From Alphaproteobacteria bacterium (lineage in GTDB: Bacteria > Pseudomonadota > Alphaproteobacteria > Rhizobiales > Rhizobiaceae): 7,735 nucleotides of DNA. Location of the stretch: assembly GCA_017308345.1 (NCBI GenBank), contig JAFKFE010000208.1, positions 1 through 7,735 on the forward strand. Direction: 5' to 3'. The notes beneath the pieces are model-generated. The model had not been told where the DNA came from and did not search any database. It saw nothing but the letters and a program-made list of their open reading frames with translations. Below, piece by piece: positions 1 to 5,629 of the stretch; positions within the stretch are counted from its first letter, which is position 1, and every line of letters starts with the position of its first letter. The position numbers were made by a program, and so were the translations under genes.

Positions 1-571
1 CGAGGAGATCAAGCTCAAGGCCGACAGCCACGGCCATACCGTTCCGGCCGACCGCAGGCAGATCGAGCGCATCCGCTCGAGGCTCGGCATGGTGTTCCAG
101 AATTTCAACCTGTGGAGCCACATGACGCTGATCGAGAACGTCATCGAGGTTCCCGTGCATGTGCTCGGCGTCAAGCGCGACGAGGCGATAGCCCAGGCCG
201 AGAAGCTGCTTGCCCGCGTCGGGCTGGCGGAGAAGCGCGACGTCTATCCCGCTTTCCTGTCCGGCGGACAGCAGCAGCGCGCCGCGATCGCCCGGGCACT
301 CGCCATCAATCCGCGCGTCATGCTGTTCGACGAACCGACCTCGGCGCTCGATCCCGAACTGGTCGGCGAGGTGCTGAAAGTGATCGGCGACCTGGCGCGC
401 GAGGGGCGCACCATGGTGCTGGTGACGCATGAAATGAAGTTCGCCCGCGAGGTCGCGACGCATGTCGTCTACCTCTACAACGGGCTGGTCGAGGAGGAAG
501 GCCCGCCCGAACAACTATTCGGCGCGCCCAAGTCCGAAAGGCTCAAACAATTCCTCCGCAATGTCGGCTAG
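1..571 (+). CDS. Amino acid ABC transporter ATP-binding protein (HisP/OccP/NocP type), 5'-truncated by window
   Basis: This is the cytoplasmic ATPase of a polar amino acid importer and powers uptake through the two permeases encoded downstream. The reading frame is open from base 2 and 189 residues are visible. Against about 258 for HisP, roughly 65 residues including the Walker A loop lie upstream of the window. Visible motifs in order are the Q-loop (MVFQNFNLWSH, Gln at visible residue 33), the ABC signature LSGGQQQR (86-93), Walker B VMLFDEPTSALDPE (catalytic Glu about 111) and the switch His in VTHEM (about 143). The NLWSHMT stretch and the C-terminal EEEGPPEQLFG segment are characteristic of the HisP branch rather than GlnQ. 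The stop codon lies 55 bp before the binding-protein gene, which fits one operon. Family assignment is firm; the exact substrate is not readable from this subunit. Confidence 0.95.
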   Translation, partial: EEIKLKADSHGHTVPADRRQIERIRSRLGMVFQNFNLWSHMTLIENVIEVPVHVLGVKRDEAIAQAEKLLARVGLAEKRDVYPAFLSGGQQQRAAIARALAINPRVMLFDEPTSALDPELVGEVLKVIGDLAREGRTMVLVTHEMKFAREVATHVVYLYNGLVEEEGPPEQLFGAPKSERLKQFLRNVG

Positions 572-626
572 GGCCGGCGTCAAGCGGGGCGAAAACCGGG
601 AACAACAACAAACTGGGAGTCCTGAA

Positions 627-1424
627 ATGAAGACTGTTCTCAAGACATTCGCCGCCGCGCTGCTTCTCGGCGTCGCGGCGATGGGTGGCGTGGCCAAGGC
701 CGAGCAGGTCAAGATCGGCGTCGCCGCCGAGCCCTATCCGCCCTTCACATCGCCCGACGCCAGCGGCAAATGGGTGGGCTGGGAGATCGACTTCGTCGAC
801 GCCGTGTGCGCCGAGGAGAAGCTCGACTGCGTGATCACGCCCGTCGCCTGGGACGGCATCATCCCCGCGCTGACCACCAAGAAGATCGACGCCATCGTCT
901 CCTCGATGTCGATCACCGCCGAACGCGAGAAGACGATCGACTTCTCGGACAAGTACTACAACACCCCGACCGCGATCATCGGGCCAAAGGACCAGAAATT
1001 CGGCGCCACGCCGGACGACCTCAAGGGCAAGGTGATCGGCGTCCAAGTCTCGACCGTGCATGCCGTCTACGCCAAGAAGCACTTCACCGGCGCGCAGGAG
1101 ATCAAGGAATACCAGACCCAGGACGAAGCCAACAACGATCTGGCCGCCGGCCGTCTCGATGCCGTGCAGGCCGACTCGATCGCGCTCGGCGAATTCCTGA
1201 AGTCGGACCAGGGCAAGGCCTGCTGCGACCTGAAGGGCATGGTGGCCCCGGATGACGAGGTGCTCGGGCCGGGCGTCGGCGCCGGCATCCGCAAGGAAGA
1301 CACCGCGCTCAAGGAAAAGTTCAACGCCGGCATCAAGGCGATCCGCGCCAACGGCAAATATGACGAGATCTCGAAGAAGTATTTCGACTTCGACATCTAT
1401 GGCGGCGCGCCGCAGTCGAACTGA
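627..1424 (+). CDS. Periplasmic amino acid-binding protein, family 3 (HisJ/ArgT/NocT-like)
   Basis: This protein captures the substrate in the periplasm and delivers it to the permease pair. The start is ATG 627, with GGGAG at 615-619 seven bases upstream. A longer open frame exists, but only this start gives a classical signal peptide: KTVLK, a hydrophobic core, then AKA, with cleavage predicted after Ala25. It has 265 residues in total. The mature protein has the family-3 pattern (EPYPPF, GWEIDFVDAVC, SSMSITAEREKTIDFS, DLAAGRLDAVQADS, GVGAGIRKED, KKYFDFDIYGG). The SSMSITAER segment with its Arg and the Asp in QADS correspond to the ligand-binding Ser, Arg and Asp of HisJ. Cys61 and Cys68 have the same spacing as the HisJ disulfide. 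An extra adjacent pair, Cys199-Cys200, is unusual. The gene lies between its ATPase and permeases, the order I recall for nocP-T-Q-M. The substrate is probably a basic amino acid or opine-like compound; this is inference. Confidence 0.94.
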   Translation: MKTVLKTFAAALLLGVAAMGGVAKAEQVKIGVAAEPYPPFTSPDASGKWVGWEIDFVDAVCAEEKLDCVITPVAWDGIIPALTTKKIDAIVSSMSITAEREKTIDFSDKYYNTPTAIIGPKDQKFGATPDDLKGKVIGVQVSTVHAVYAKKHFTGAQEIKEYQTQDEANNDLAAGRLDAVQADSIALGEFLKSDQGKACCDLKGMVAPDDEVLGPGVGAGIRKEDTALKEKFNAGIKAIRANGKYDEISKKYFDFDIYGGAPQSN

Positions 1425-1438
1425 TCTCCCCGCATGAT

Positions 1439-1469
1439 CCAGGAGCATGGCCGCCGGCCGTGCTCCTGG
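1439..1469 (+). promoter_or_regulatory. Strong hairpin just after the binding-protein gene
   Basis: A 14-bp stem (1439-1452 pairing with 1456-1469, one G-U pair) closes a 3-base loop, starting 14 bases after the stop codon. No T-run follows (the next bases are TCAAAACC), so it is not a canonical intrinsic terminator. In a transcript it could protect the 3' end of the ATPase/binding-protein mRNA or attenuate readthrough. That would favour more binding protein than permease, as is common in binding-protein-dependent operons. The pairing is seen directly; the role is inference. Confidence 0.7.
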
Positions 1470-1492
1470 TCAAAACCTTGCCACGCACGCCT

Positions 1493-1516
1493 GCCGCTGA
1501 TCTGGTCGTCAGCGGC
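1493..1516 (+). repeat. Second inverted repeat ahead of the permease genes
   Basis: Perfect 8-bp arms (GCCGCTGA and TCAGCGGC) are separated by 8 bases, 24 bases downstream of the larger hairpin and about 60 bases before the annotated permease start. No T-run follows. With the preceding hairpin it makes the 154-bp gap between binding protein and permease structured rather than empty. It could also serve as an operator; nothing in the sequence decides between these. Confidence 0.5.
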
Positions 1517-1578
1517 CTGCCAGCAATCCGGGGGCGAAGCTGATCGACGCCTTTCTTCCGGCCTCCGCGGCCGGCATC

Positions 1579-2289
1579 ATGGAACTTCTTTCACCCGTGG
1601 CGCCCGGCTGGGGCGGCACGCTGCTGGTCGGCCTGCTGCATTCGCTGGAGATCGCCATCGGCGCCACCTGCCTTGGCCTGCTGATCGGAACCGCCGGCGC
1701 CTTCGGCAAGCTCTATGGCGGCCCGGTGACGCGCGACCTGCTCGCGGTCTACACCACGGTGGTCCGCGCGGTGCCGGAACTGGTGCTGATCCTGCTGCTC
1801 TATTACGCCGGCACCGACCTCATCAACCAGGTGCTGGGAGCGATGGGTTACAGCCGTGTCGACATCAGCGGGCTCGCCGCCGGCATCTTCGTGCTGGGCT
1901 TCGTGCAAGGTGCCTATTCGACCGAAGTCATCCGTGGCGCCATCCTCGCCATCCCACAAGGACAGATCGAGGCCGCGCGCGCCTATGGCATGCCGCCAGG
2001 CCTGATGCTGAGGCGCATAACCCTGCCGGCGATGCTCCCCTTCGCCATTCCCGGCCTTGCAAACCTGTGGCTGATCGCCACCAAGGACACGGCGCTGCTT
2101 GCCGTCGTCGGCTTCTTCGAGCTGACGCTGGCGACACGCCAGGCCGCGGGCGTCACCAAGGCCTATCTGATCTTCTATCTCGCGGCCGGCGTGCTTTACC
2201 TGGCGGTGACGCTCTTCTCCAACCTGATCATCGGCCGCGTCGAGGCGTGGTCGCGGCGCGGCATGCCCTCCGTCAAGGAGGCGCGCTGA
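1579..2289 (+). CDS. Amino acid ABC transporter permease 1 (HisQ/NocQ type)
   Basis: This is an inner-membrane subunit that forms one half of the translocation pore with the next gene's product. It has 236 residues, close to HisQ. About five hydrophobic segments are visible (roughly 12-40, 52-77, 95-116, 150-180, 195-218). The ATPase-docking EAA loop is at 131-150 (EAARAYG...RRITLP). The IRAVPELVLILLLYYAG-like stretch (VVRAVPELVLILLLYYAG) and DISGLAAGIFVLGFVQGAYSTEV match the HisQ side of the family. The start is uncertain. ATG 1579 has no evident Shine-Dalgarno sequence, whereas the in-frame codons 1540-1578 read LIDAFLPASAAGI and begin with CTG 1540, which is preceded by a G-rich GGGGGCGAAG. 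No ATG, GTG or TTG lies in frame between the upstream stop at 1498 and 1579. The stop overlaps the next start by one base. Confidence 0.93.
   Translation: MELLSPVAPGWGGTLLVGLLHSLEIAIGATCLGLLIGTAGAFGKLYGGPVTRDLLAVYTTVVRAVPELVLILLLYYAGTDLINQVLGAMGYSRVDISGLAAGIFVLGFVQGAYSTEVIRGAILAIPQGQIEAARAYGMPPGLMLRRITLPAMLPFAIPGLANLWLIATKDTALLAVVGFFELTLATRQAAGVTKAYLIFYLAAGVLYLAVTLFSNLIIGRVEAWSRRGMPSVKEAR
2275..2281 (+). promoter_or_regulatory. Ribosome binding site of permease 2 inside permease 1
   Basis: AAGGAGG is a near-consensus Shine-Dalgarno sequence within the last codons of permease 1. It is spaced seven bases from the ATG at 2289, which overlaps the TGA of permease 1. It fixes the start of permease 2 and suggests translational coupling of the two pore subunits. 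Confidence 0.85.
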
Positions 2290-3098
2290 TGTCGGCCGAA
2301 GCCACCGCGATCAACATGGCGGCGCGCGCCTCGCTCTGGCTCAAGCCGCATCGCATCGTGCTGATCCTGATCGCCCTGGCGCTTGTTCTGTGCGCGATCG
2401 TCTTCATGCGCTGGGACTGGCTGCCGCAATATTGGGAAATGGGCCTGATGGGCATATGGCGGGCGCTCTGGATCCTCGCCGTCACCTGCGCGCTCGGCTT
2501 CGCGCTTGCCGTGCCGCTCGGGCTTGCCCAGGCCGGCGGGCCGATCTGGTTCTCGGCGCCGGCCAAGGTCTTCTGCACCATCATTCGCGGAACACCGCTG
2601 CTTCTGCAGCTCTGGCTGCTCTATTACGGCCTCGGCTCGATCTTCCCGCAATATCCGTGGATCCGCGAATCCTGGCTCTGGCCGTATCTCAGGCAGGCCT
2701 GGCCCTATGCCGTGGTGGCGCTGACCTTCTCGTTCGCCGGCTATGAGGGGGAAGTGATGCGCGGCGCCTTTGCCGGCGTGCCGCGCGGACAGTTGGAGGC
2801 CGCCCGCGCTTTCGGCATGAGCCGGTGGAAGATCTTCCGCCGCATCTGGCTGCCGCAGGCCTTCTACCGGGCGCTGCCGACCTTGACCGGCGAGACCGTG
2901 CTGCAGCTGAAGTCGACACCGCTGGTGGCGACGATCAGCGTCATCGACATCTTCGCCGTCTCGTCCAAGGTGCGGCAGGACACCTACCTTACCTACGAGC
3001 CTTTGCTGCTTCTGGCGCTGATCTACATGACGATCACCGGCATCCTGGTCTTCGCGTTCAGCCGGATCGAGGCTCGCATTCCGGTAAAGATCGGATAA
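2289..3098 (+). CDS. Amino acid ABC transporter permease 2 (HisM/NocM type)
   Basis: This is the second inner-membrane pore subunit. It has 269 residues, longer than HisM (about 238). The extra length is an N-terminal cytoplasmic tail of about 22 residues plus an additional hydrophobic segment (23-40) before the usual first helix (about 54-80). Family landmarks are IIRGTPLLLQLWLLYYG (98-114), the segment ALTFSFAGYEGEVMRGAF, the EAA loop at 170-189 (EAARAFG...RRIWLP), and a C-terminal helix (about 238-258). The ATG shares a base with the stop of permease 1 and is preceded by AAGGAGG. The open frame extends upstream to about 1434, but that part lies antiphase over permease 1 and is not coding. 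It is translated with its partner and presumably pairs with the HisP-like ATPase at the start of the window. Confidence 0.95.
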   Translation: MSAEATAINMAARASLWLKPHRIVLILIALALVLCAIVFMRWDWLPQYWEMGLMGIWRALWILAVTCALGFALAVPLGLAQAGGPIWFSAPAKVFCTIIRGTPLLLQLWLLYYGLGSIFPQYPWIRESWLWPYLRQAWPYAVVALTFSFAGYEGEVMRGAFAGVPRGQLEAARAFGMSRWKIFRRIWLPQAFYRALPTLTGETVLQLKSTPLVATISVIDIFAVSSKVRQDTYLTYEPLLLLALIYMTITGILVFAFSRIEARIPVKIG

Positions 3099-3180
3099 GT
3101 GAGTGGTGAATAGTGAGTGGCGAGTAGTGGGCTGCTTGCTGGTTTTGCCCTACTGACTACTCCCTACTTCCTACTCACTC
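3099..3180. repeat. Intergenic hairpin repeat made of 14-bp units
   Basis: This element starts immediately after the permease 2 stop. The left arm holds two tandem 14-bp units, 3099-3112 and 3113-3126, that differ at two positions (GTGAGTGG[T/C]GA[A/G]TA), followed by GTGGG. The right arm holds two tandem 14-bp units of CCCTACTNNCTACT form, 3148-3161 and 3162-3175, then CACTC. The arms are imperfect reverse complements around a loop of about 16 bases (3132-3147). The base composition is low-complexity (GTGAGTAG-like) and unlike the GC-rich genes on either side. I infer a member of a dispersed intergenic repeat family of the kind rhizobial genomes carry. It ends one base before the Shine-Dalgarno sequence of the next gene, so it could affect transcript continuity or stability. 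Confidence 0.75.
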
Positions 3181-3193
3181 AGGAGCAGCCCTG

Positions 3194-4195
3194 ATGCAAC
3201 TCACTCTCGATCAGGCGACAGGCCTATGCCGGATGGCGGCGCTCGGCGCCGGCGCCAATGAGGAGGCGGCGCAGTCGCTGACCGCCTCGATCATCGCCGC
3301 GGAAGCCGAAGGGCTGTCGACGGTCGGCCTGTCGCATTTCATCGACTATCTGGAAGCGCTCGAAGCAGGCCGCATCGACGGCAATGCCGATCCGGTCATC
3401 ACCCGGCCGGCGCTCGCGGTCTATCTTTCCGACGCGCGCGGCGGGCTTGCCCATACCGGCTTCGACCGCACCATCGACGACCTCGTCAAGGCGGCAAAAC
3501 TGTTCGGCGTCTCGATCTTCTCGCAGAAGAACGCCTATACATGCGGCGCGCTCGGCTATTTCACCGGGCGGCTGGCGGAGCAAGGGCTGGTCTCCTTCGC
3601 CGCCACCAACGGGCCGGCGGTGCTTGCCGGCTCCGGCTCGGTCAAGCCGGTCTATTGCACCAATCCGATGTCATTCGCCTCACCCGCCGCCGACGGGCCG
3701 CCCCTGGTCATCGACCAGTCGTCGAGCGCCACCGCCTTCGTCAACATCCGCAAGGCGGCCGAGGACGGCAAGAAGATTCCCGAGGGCTGGGCGCTGGATG
3801 CCAGCGGCAACCCGACCACCGATCCGGCGGCGGCGATGAAGGGCGCGATGCTCGCCTTCGGCGGCCAGCGCGGCGCCAACATCGCGCTGATGGTGGAGGT
3901 GCTGGCCGCGGGCATTTCAGGCGCCAACTGGTCGCTCGACGCGCCCTGGTTCACCGGCGGGGCGGACAGCCCCGGCACGGGCCTCTTCGTTCTCGCCATC
4001 GAACCCAAGCTGCTGGACCCGGATTTCGAACAGCGCATGAAGGACCAGCTCGACCGGCTGCGGCGGCGCTATGGCGTGCATATTCCCGGCCGCTCGCGCG
4101 CCGAAGCCGCGGAGAAGGCAAAGGCGCGCGGCATCACCACGTCCAGGGCGGTGGTGCAGCGCATTTCGGAATTCGCTGAGCGCTATTCGGCCTGA
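3194..4195 (+). CDS. Ldh family oxidoreductase (malate/L-lactate/ureidoglycolate/imino-acid reductase superfamily), atypical active site
   Basis: This is a predicted soluble NAD(P)H-dependent dehydrogenase or reductase of the non-Rossmann family that includes AllD, YiaK, sulfolactate dehydrogenase and delta1-piperideine-2-carboxylate/pyrroline-2-carboxylate reductase (DpkA). It has 333 residues, normal for the family. ATG 3194 has AGGAG at 3181-3185, eight bases away. Family landmarks are YLEALEAGRI (52-61), DARGGLAHTGFD (80-91), GALGYFTGRLAEQGL (118-132), TNGPAVLAGSGS (138-149), TNPMSFASP (156-164), IPEGWALDASGNPTTDP and a C-terminal IPGRSR. The residues usually forming the active site differ. 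The S-H-G-x-x-R motif reads Thr43-Val44-Gly45-Leu46-Ser47-His48, and the second His (N-x-x-H-x-G) is Thr116. The gene follows the importer by 95 bp and may process its cargo, for example reduction of a cyclic imino acid; this is inference. The substrate cannot be named. Confidence 0.88.
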   Translation: MQLTLDQATGLCRMAALGAGANEEAAQSLTASIIAAEAEGLSTVGLSHFIDYLEALEAGRIDGNADPVITRPALAVYLSDARGGLAHTGFDRTIDDLVKAAKLFGVSIFSQKNAYTCGALGYFTGRLAEQGLVSFAATNGPAVLAGSGSVKPVYCTNPMSFASPAADGPPLVIDQSSSATAFVNIRKAAEDGKKIPEGWALDASGNPTTDPAAAMKGAMLAFGGQRGANIALMVEVLAAGISGANWSLDAPWFTGGADSPGTGLFVLAIEPKLLDPDFEQRMKDQLDRLRRRYGVHIPGRSRAEAAEKAKARGITTSRAVVQRISEFAERYSA

Positions 4196-4252
4196 TTAGC
4201 CGCGCTGTTGAACCTTTTCCCGGCCTGACGCGACCCATATCCGGCACCCCAC

Positions 4253-4288
4253 GCCGCGAGCCGCCTGGTGACTCGTCCGGCTCGCGGC
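4253..4288. repeat. GC-rich inverted repeat after the oxidoreductase gene
   Basis: Perfect 10-bp arms (GCCGCGAGCC at 4253-4262 and GGCTCGCGGC at 4279-4288) flank a 16-base loop, 57 bases after the oxidoreductase stop. No T-run follows, so factor-independent termination is unlikely. It may stabilise the 3' end of the upstream mRNA. Confidence 0.55.
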
Positions 4289-4402
4289 AGGCGGCGCCGC
4301 GCCGGGCGTTTCGGGCGGGGCGGGCGTGCTTGCTTCACGCCACCTTGTTACCGTCTCAGGTCAGGCCGCCTCGTTGGACCCTGTTTCGGCGTGGACACTG
4401 CC

Positions 4403-4436
4403 CGGAAAACCCCGCTTCGGCGGGGTTTTCTGTTTT
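4403..4436 (+). terminator. Intrinsic transcription terminator, UUCG tetraloop
   Basis: A perfect 10-bp stem (AAAACCCCGC at 4406-4415 with GCGGGGTTTT at 4420-4429) closes a TTCG tetraloop. It extends by three more pairs (4403-4405 with 4430-4432, one of them G-U) and is followed by TTTT at 4433-4436. Because the arm begins with AAAA, the element could also act on minus-strand transcripts. It lies 207 bp past the nearest upstream plus-strand stop codon and 136 bp before the next start, so it may end the long operon transcript or an unannotated small RNA. Confidence 0.85.
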
Positions 4437-4571
4437 CTCCAAACGCGGCGTTGCGACATTCCATGCAAGTTCAAAAACAAGCCGACGGCGACCTCCGGTC
4501 GCTCTTTGCCTTTGGCGAGAAACGGATTAAGAAACGGCTTCAGCCAAGCATTTTCGCGCGCGGAGCCAATC

Positions 4572-5555
4572 ATGACCGAAATCCTGCAGACCCCCAAGCT
4601 CGTCGTCGTCTTCGGCGGCTCGGGCTTCGTCGGTCGCCACGTCGTGCGGGCGCTGGCCAAGCGCGGCTACCGCATCCGGGTCGCCTGCCGGCGGCCCGAC
4701 CTTGCCGGCCATGTGCAGCCGCTCGGCAATGTCGGCCAGATCCAGCCGGTGCAGGCCAATGTGCGCGTGCGCTGGTCGGTCGACCGCGCCGTTCAGGGCG
4801 CCGACCATGTCGTCAACCTCGTCGCCATCCTGCATGAGACGGGCCGCCAGAAATTCGGCGCGGTGCACGATTTCGGAGCGCGCGCCGTCGCCGAGGCCGC
4901 GCGCTCGGTCGGCGCCGGCCTCACCCATATCTCGGCGCTCGGCGCCGATCTCGATTCCCCGTCCGGCTACGCCCGCACCAAGGCGCTTGGCGAAAAAGCC
5001 GTGTTCGACACGATCGCGGACTCCGTCATCCTGCGGCCATCGATCAATTTCGGGCCGGAGGATAGCTTCTTCAACCGCTTCGCCAACATGGCGCGCTACT
5101 CGCCGGTGCTGCCGCTGATCGGCGGCGGGCAGAACAAGTTCCAGCCGGTTTATGTCGGCGACGTCGCCGAAGCGGTGGCGCGTTCGGTCGACGGCCAGGC
5201 CAAGGGCGGGCAGATCTATGAGCTTGGCGGCCCGCAGGTGCTGACCTTCAAGGAATGCATGGAAGAGCTGCTGACGGTCATCGAGCGCCGCCGCCTCCTG
5301 GTGCCGGTGCCGTTCTGGGCGGCGAACATCAAGGCCTCGATCCTCCAGCTCCTGCCCAACCCGCTCCTGACCAAGGACCAAGTGCTGCAGTTGCGCGAGC
5401 ACAACATCGTCTCGGACGAAGCCGCCAAGGCCGCGAGGACGCTTGCAGGTCTCGGCATCCAGCCGCAGGCGATCGCCACCATCCTGCCGAGCTATCTCTG
5501 GCGCTTCCGCGCCGCCGGCCAGTTCCAGCAGCGCCGGCCGGTCGCCGACCGGTAA
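4572..5555 (+). CDS. Complex I NDUFA9-subunit-family NAD(P)-binding protein (atypical SDR)
   Basis: This 327-residue protein is of the atypical short-chain dehydrogenase family related to the mitochondrial complex I accessory subunit NDUFA9/39 kDa, a structural NADPH-binding protein. ATG 4572 is chosen because GGAG (4562-4565) sits six bases upstream and the Rossmann strand begins right after it. Upstream in-frame codons run through the terminator and are not credible. Motifs are the dinucleotide loop GGSGFVGR (15-22), Arg40-Arg41 after strand 2 (consistent with NADPH), VVNLVAILHETG (80-91), HISALGAD (119-126), YARTK (Tyr133, Lys137) and ILRPSINFGPEDSFFNRFA. The C-terminal half has the family pattern FQPVYVGDVAEAV, YELGGP and KDQVLQLREHNIVS. 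No nuo genes are adjacent, as is usual for bacterial homologues. Whether it assists complex I or another membrane process is not shown by the sequence. Confidence 0.9.
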   Translation: MTEILQTPKLVVVFGGSGFVGRHVVRALAKRGYRIRVACRRPDLAGHVQPLGNVGQIQPVQANVRVRWSVDRAVQGADHVVNLVAILHETGRQKFGAVHDFGARAVAEAARSVGAGLTHISALGADLDSPSGYARTKALGEKAVFDTIADSVILRPSINFGPEDSFFNRFANMARYSPVLPLIGGGQNKFQPVYVGDVAEAVARSVDGQAKGGQIYELGGPQVLTFKECMEELLTVIERRRLLVPVPFWAANIKASILQLLPNPLLTKDQVLQLREHNIVSDEAAKAARTLAGLGIQPQAIATILPSYLWRFRAAGQFQQRRPVADR

Positions 5556-5629
5556 AGCAATTCAAAGCACGGCGGCCGGGTCCAGCGACTTTGCCGCGAC
5601 CGGAAATCACGCAATTCCCATCAGCAAAC

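Larger units (their letters stand above)
4196..4571. other. Gene-free intergenic region with two hairpins
   Basis: This 376-bp stretch has no convincing coding region. Open frames here are short, lack ribosome binding sites and read as arginine- or proline-rich products. It contains a GC-rich inverted repeat (4253-4288), a small hairpin (GGCGTG 4323-4328 with CACGCC 4336-4341), a strong intrinsic terminator (4403-4436) and then a less GC-rich leader to the next gene. I found no tRNA-like T-loop or acceptor pairing. TTGAAC at 4208 and CATAT at 4236 are too far apart for a normal promoter. A small RNA ending at the terminator is possible but unproven. Confidence 0.6.

Noticed and set aside
543..1448. 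300-codon minus-strand open frame opposite the binding-protein gene
   Set aside because: The composition (Asp/Gly/Leu/Arg-rich, no domain motif) is typical of the antisense shadow of a high-GC gene; the plus strand encodes a clear binding protein.
1434..2288. Long plus-strand open frame that would extend permease 2 upstream by 285 codons
   Set aside because: It lies out of phase over permease 1, reads as Arg/His/Pro-rich sequence without membrane character, and permease 2 has its own Shine-Dalgarno sequence and ATG at 2289.
3099..3180. CRISPR-like short repeats
   Set aside because: The units are only 14 bp, directly abutting without spacers, and the two arms are inverted, so this is a hairpin repeat and not an array.
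4208..4241. Possible promoter TTGAAC ... CATATC after the oxidoreductase gene
   Set aside because: The spacer of about 22 bases is too long for a standard sigma-70 promoter and no second element supports it.
4300..4440. tRNA or other housekeeping RNA before the terminator
   Set aside because: No tRNA T-loop, anticodon arm or acceptor pairing, and no recognisable tmRNA, 6S or SRP RNA signature, could be found by eye.
4527..5402. 291-codon minus-strand open frame opposite the NDUFA9-like gene, and the similar plus-strand frame at 5852-6718 opposite the P450
   Set aside because: Both are shadows of high-GC coding sequence with no recognisable motifs; the opposite strands carry complete family signatures.
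5556..5629. Bidirectional terminator between the convergent NDUFA9-like and P450 genes
   Set aside because: Only a weak interrupted pairing (CCGGGTC with GACCGG) is present, with no T-runs; not enough to call a terminator.
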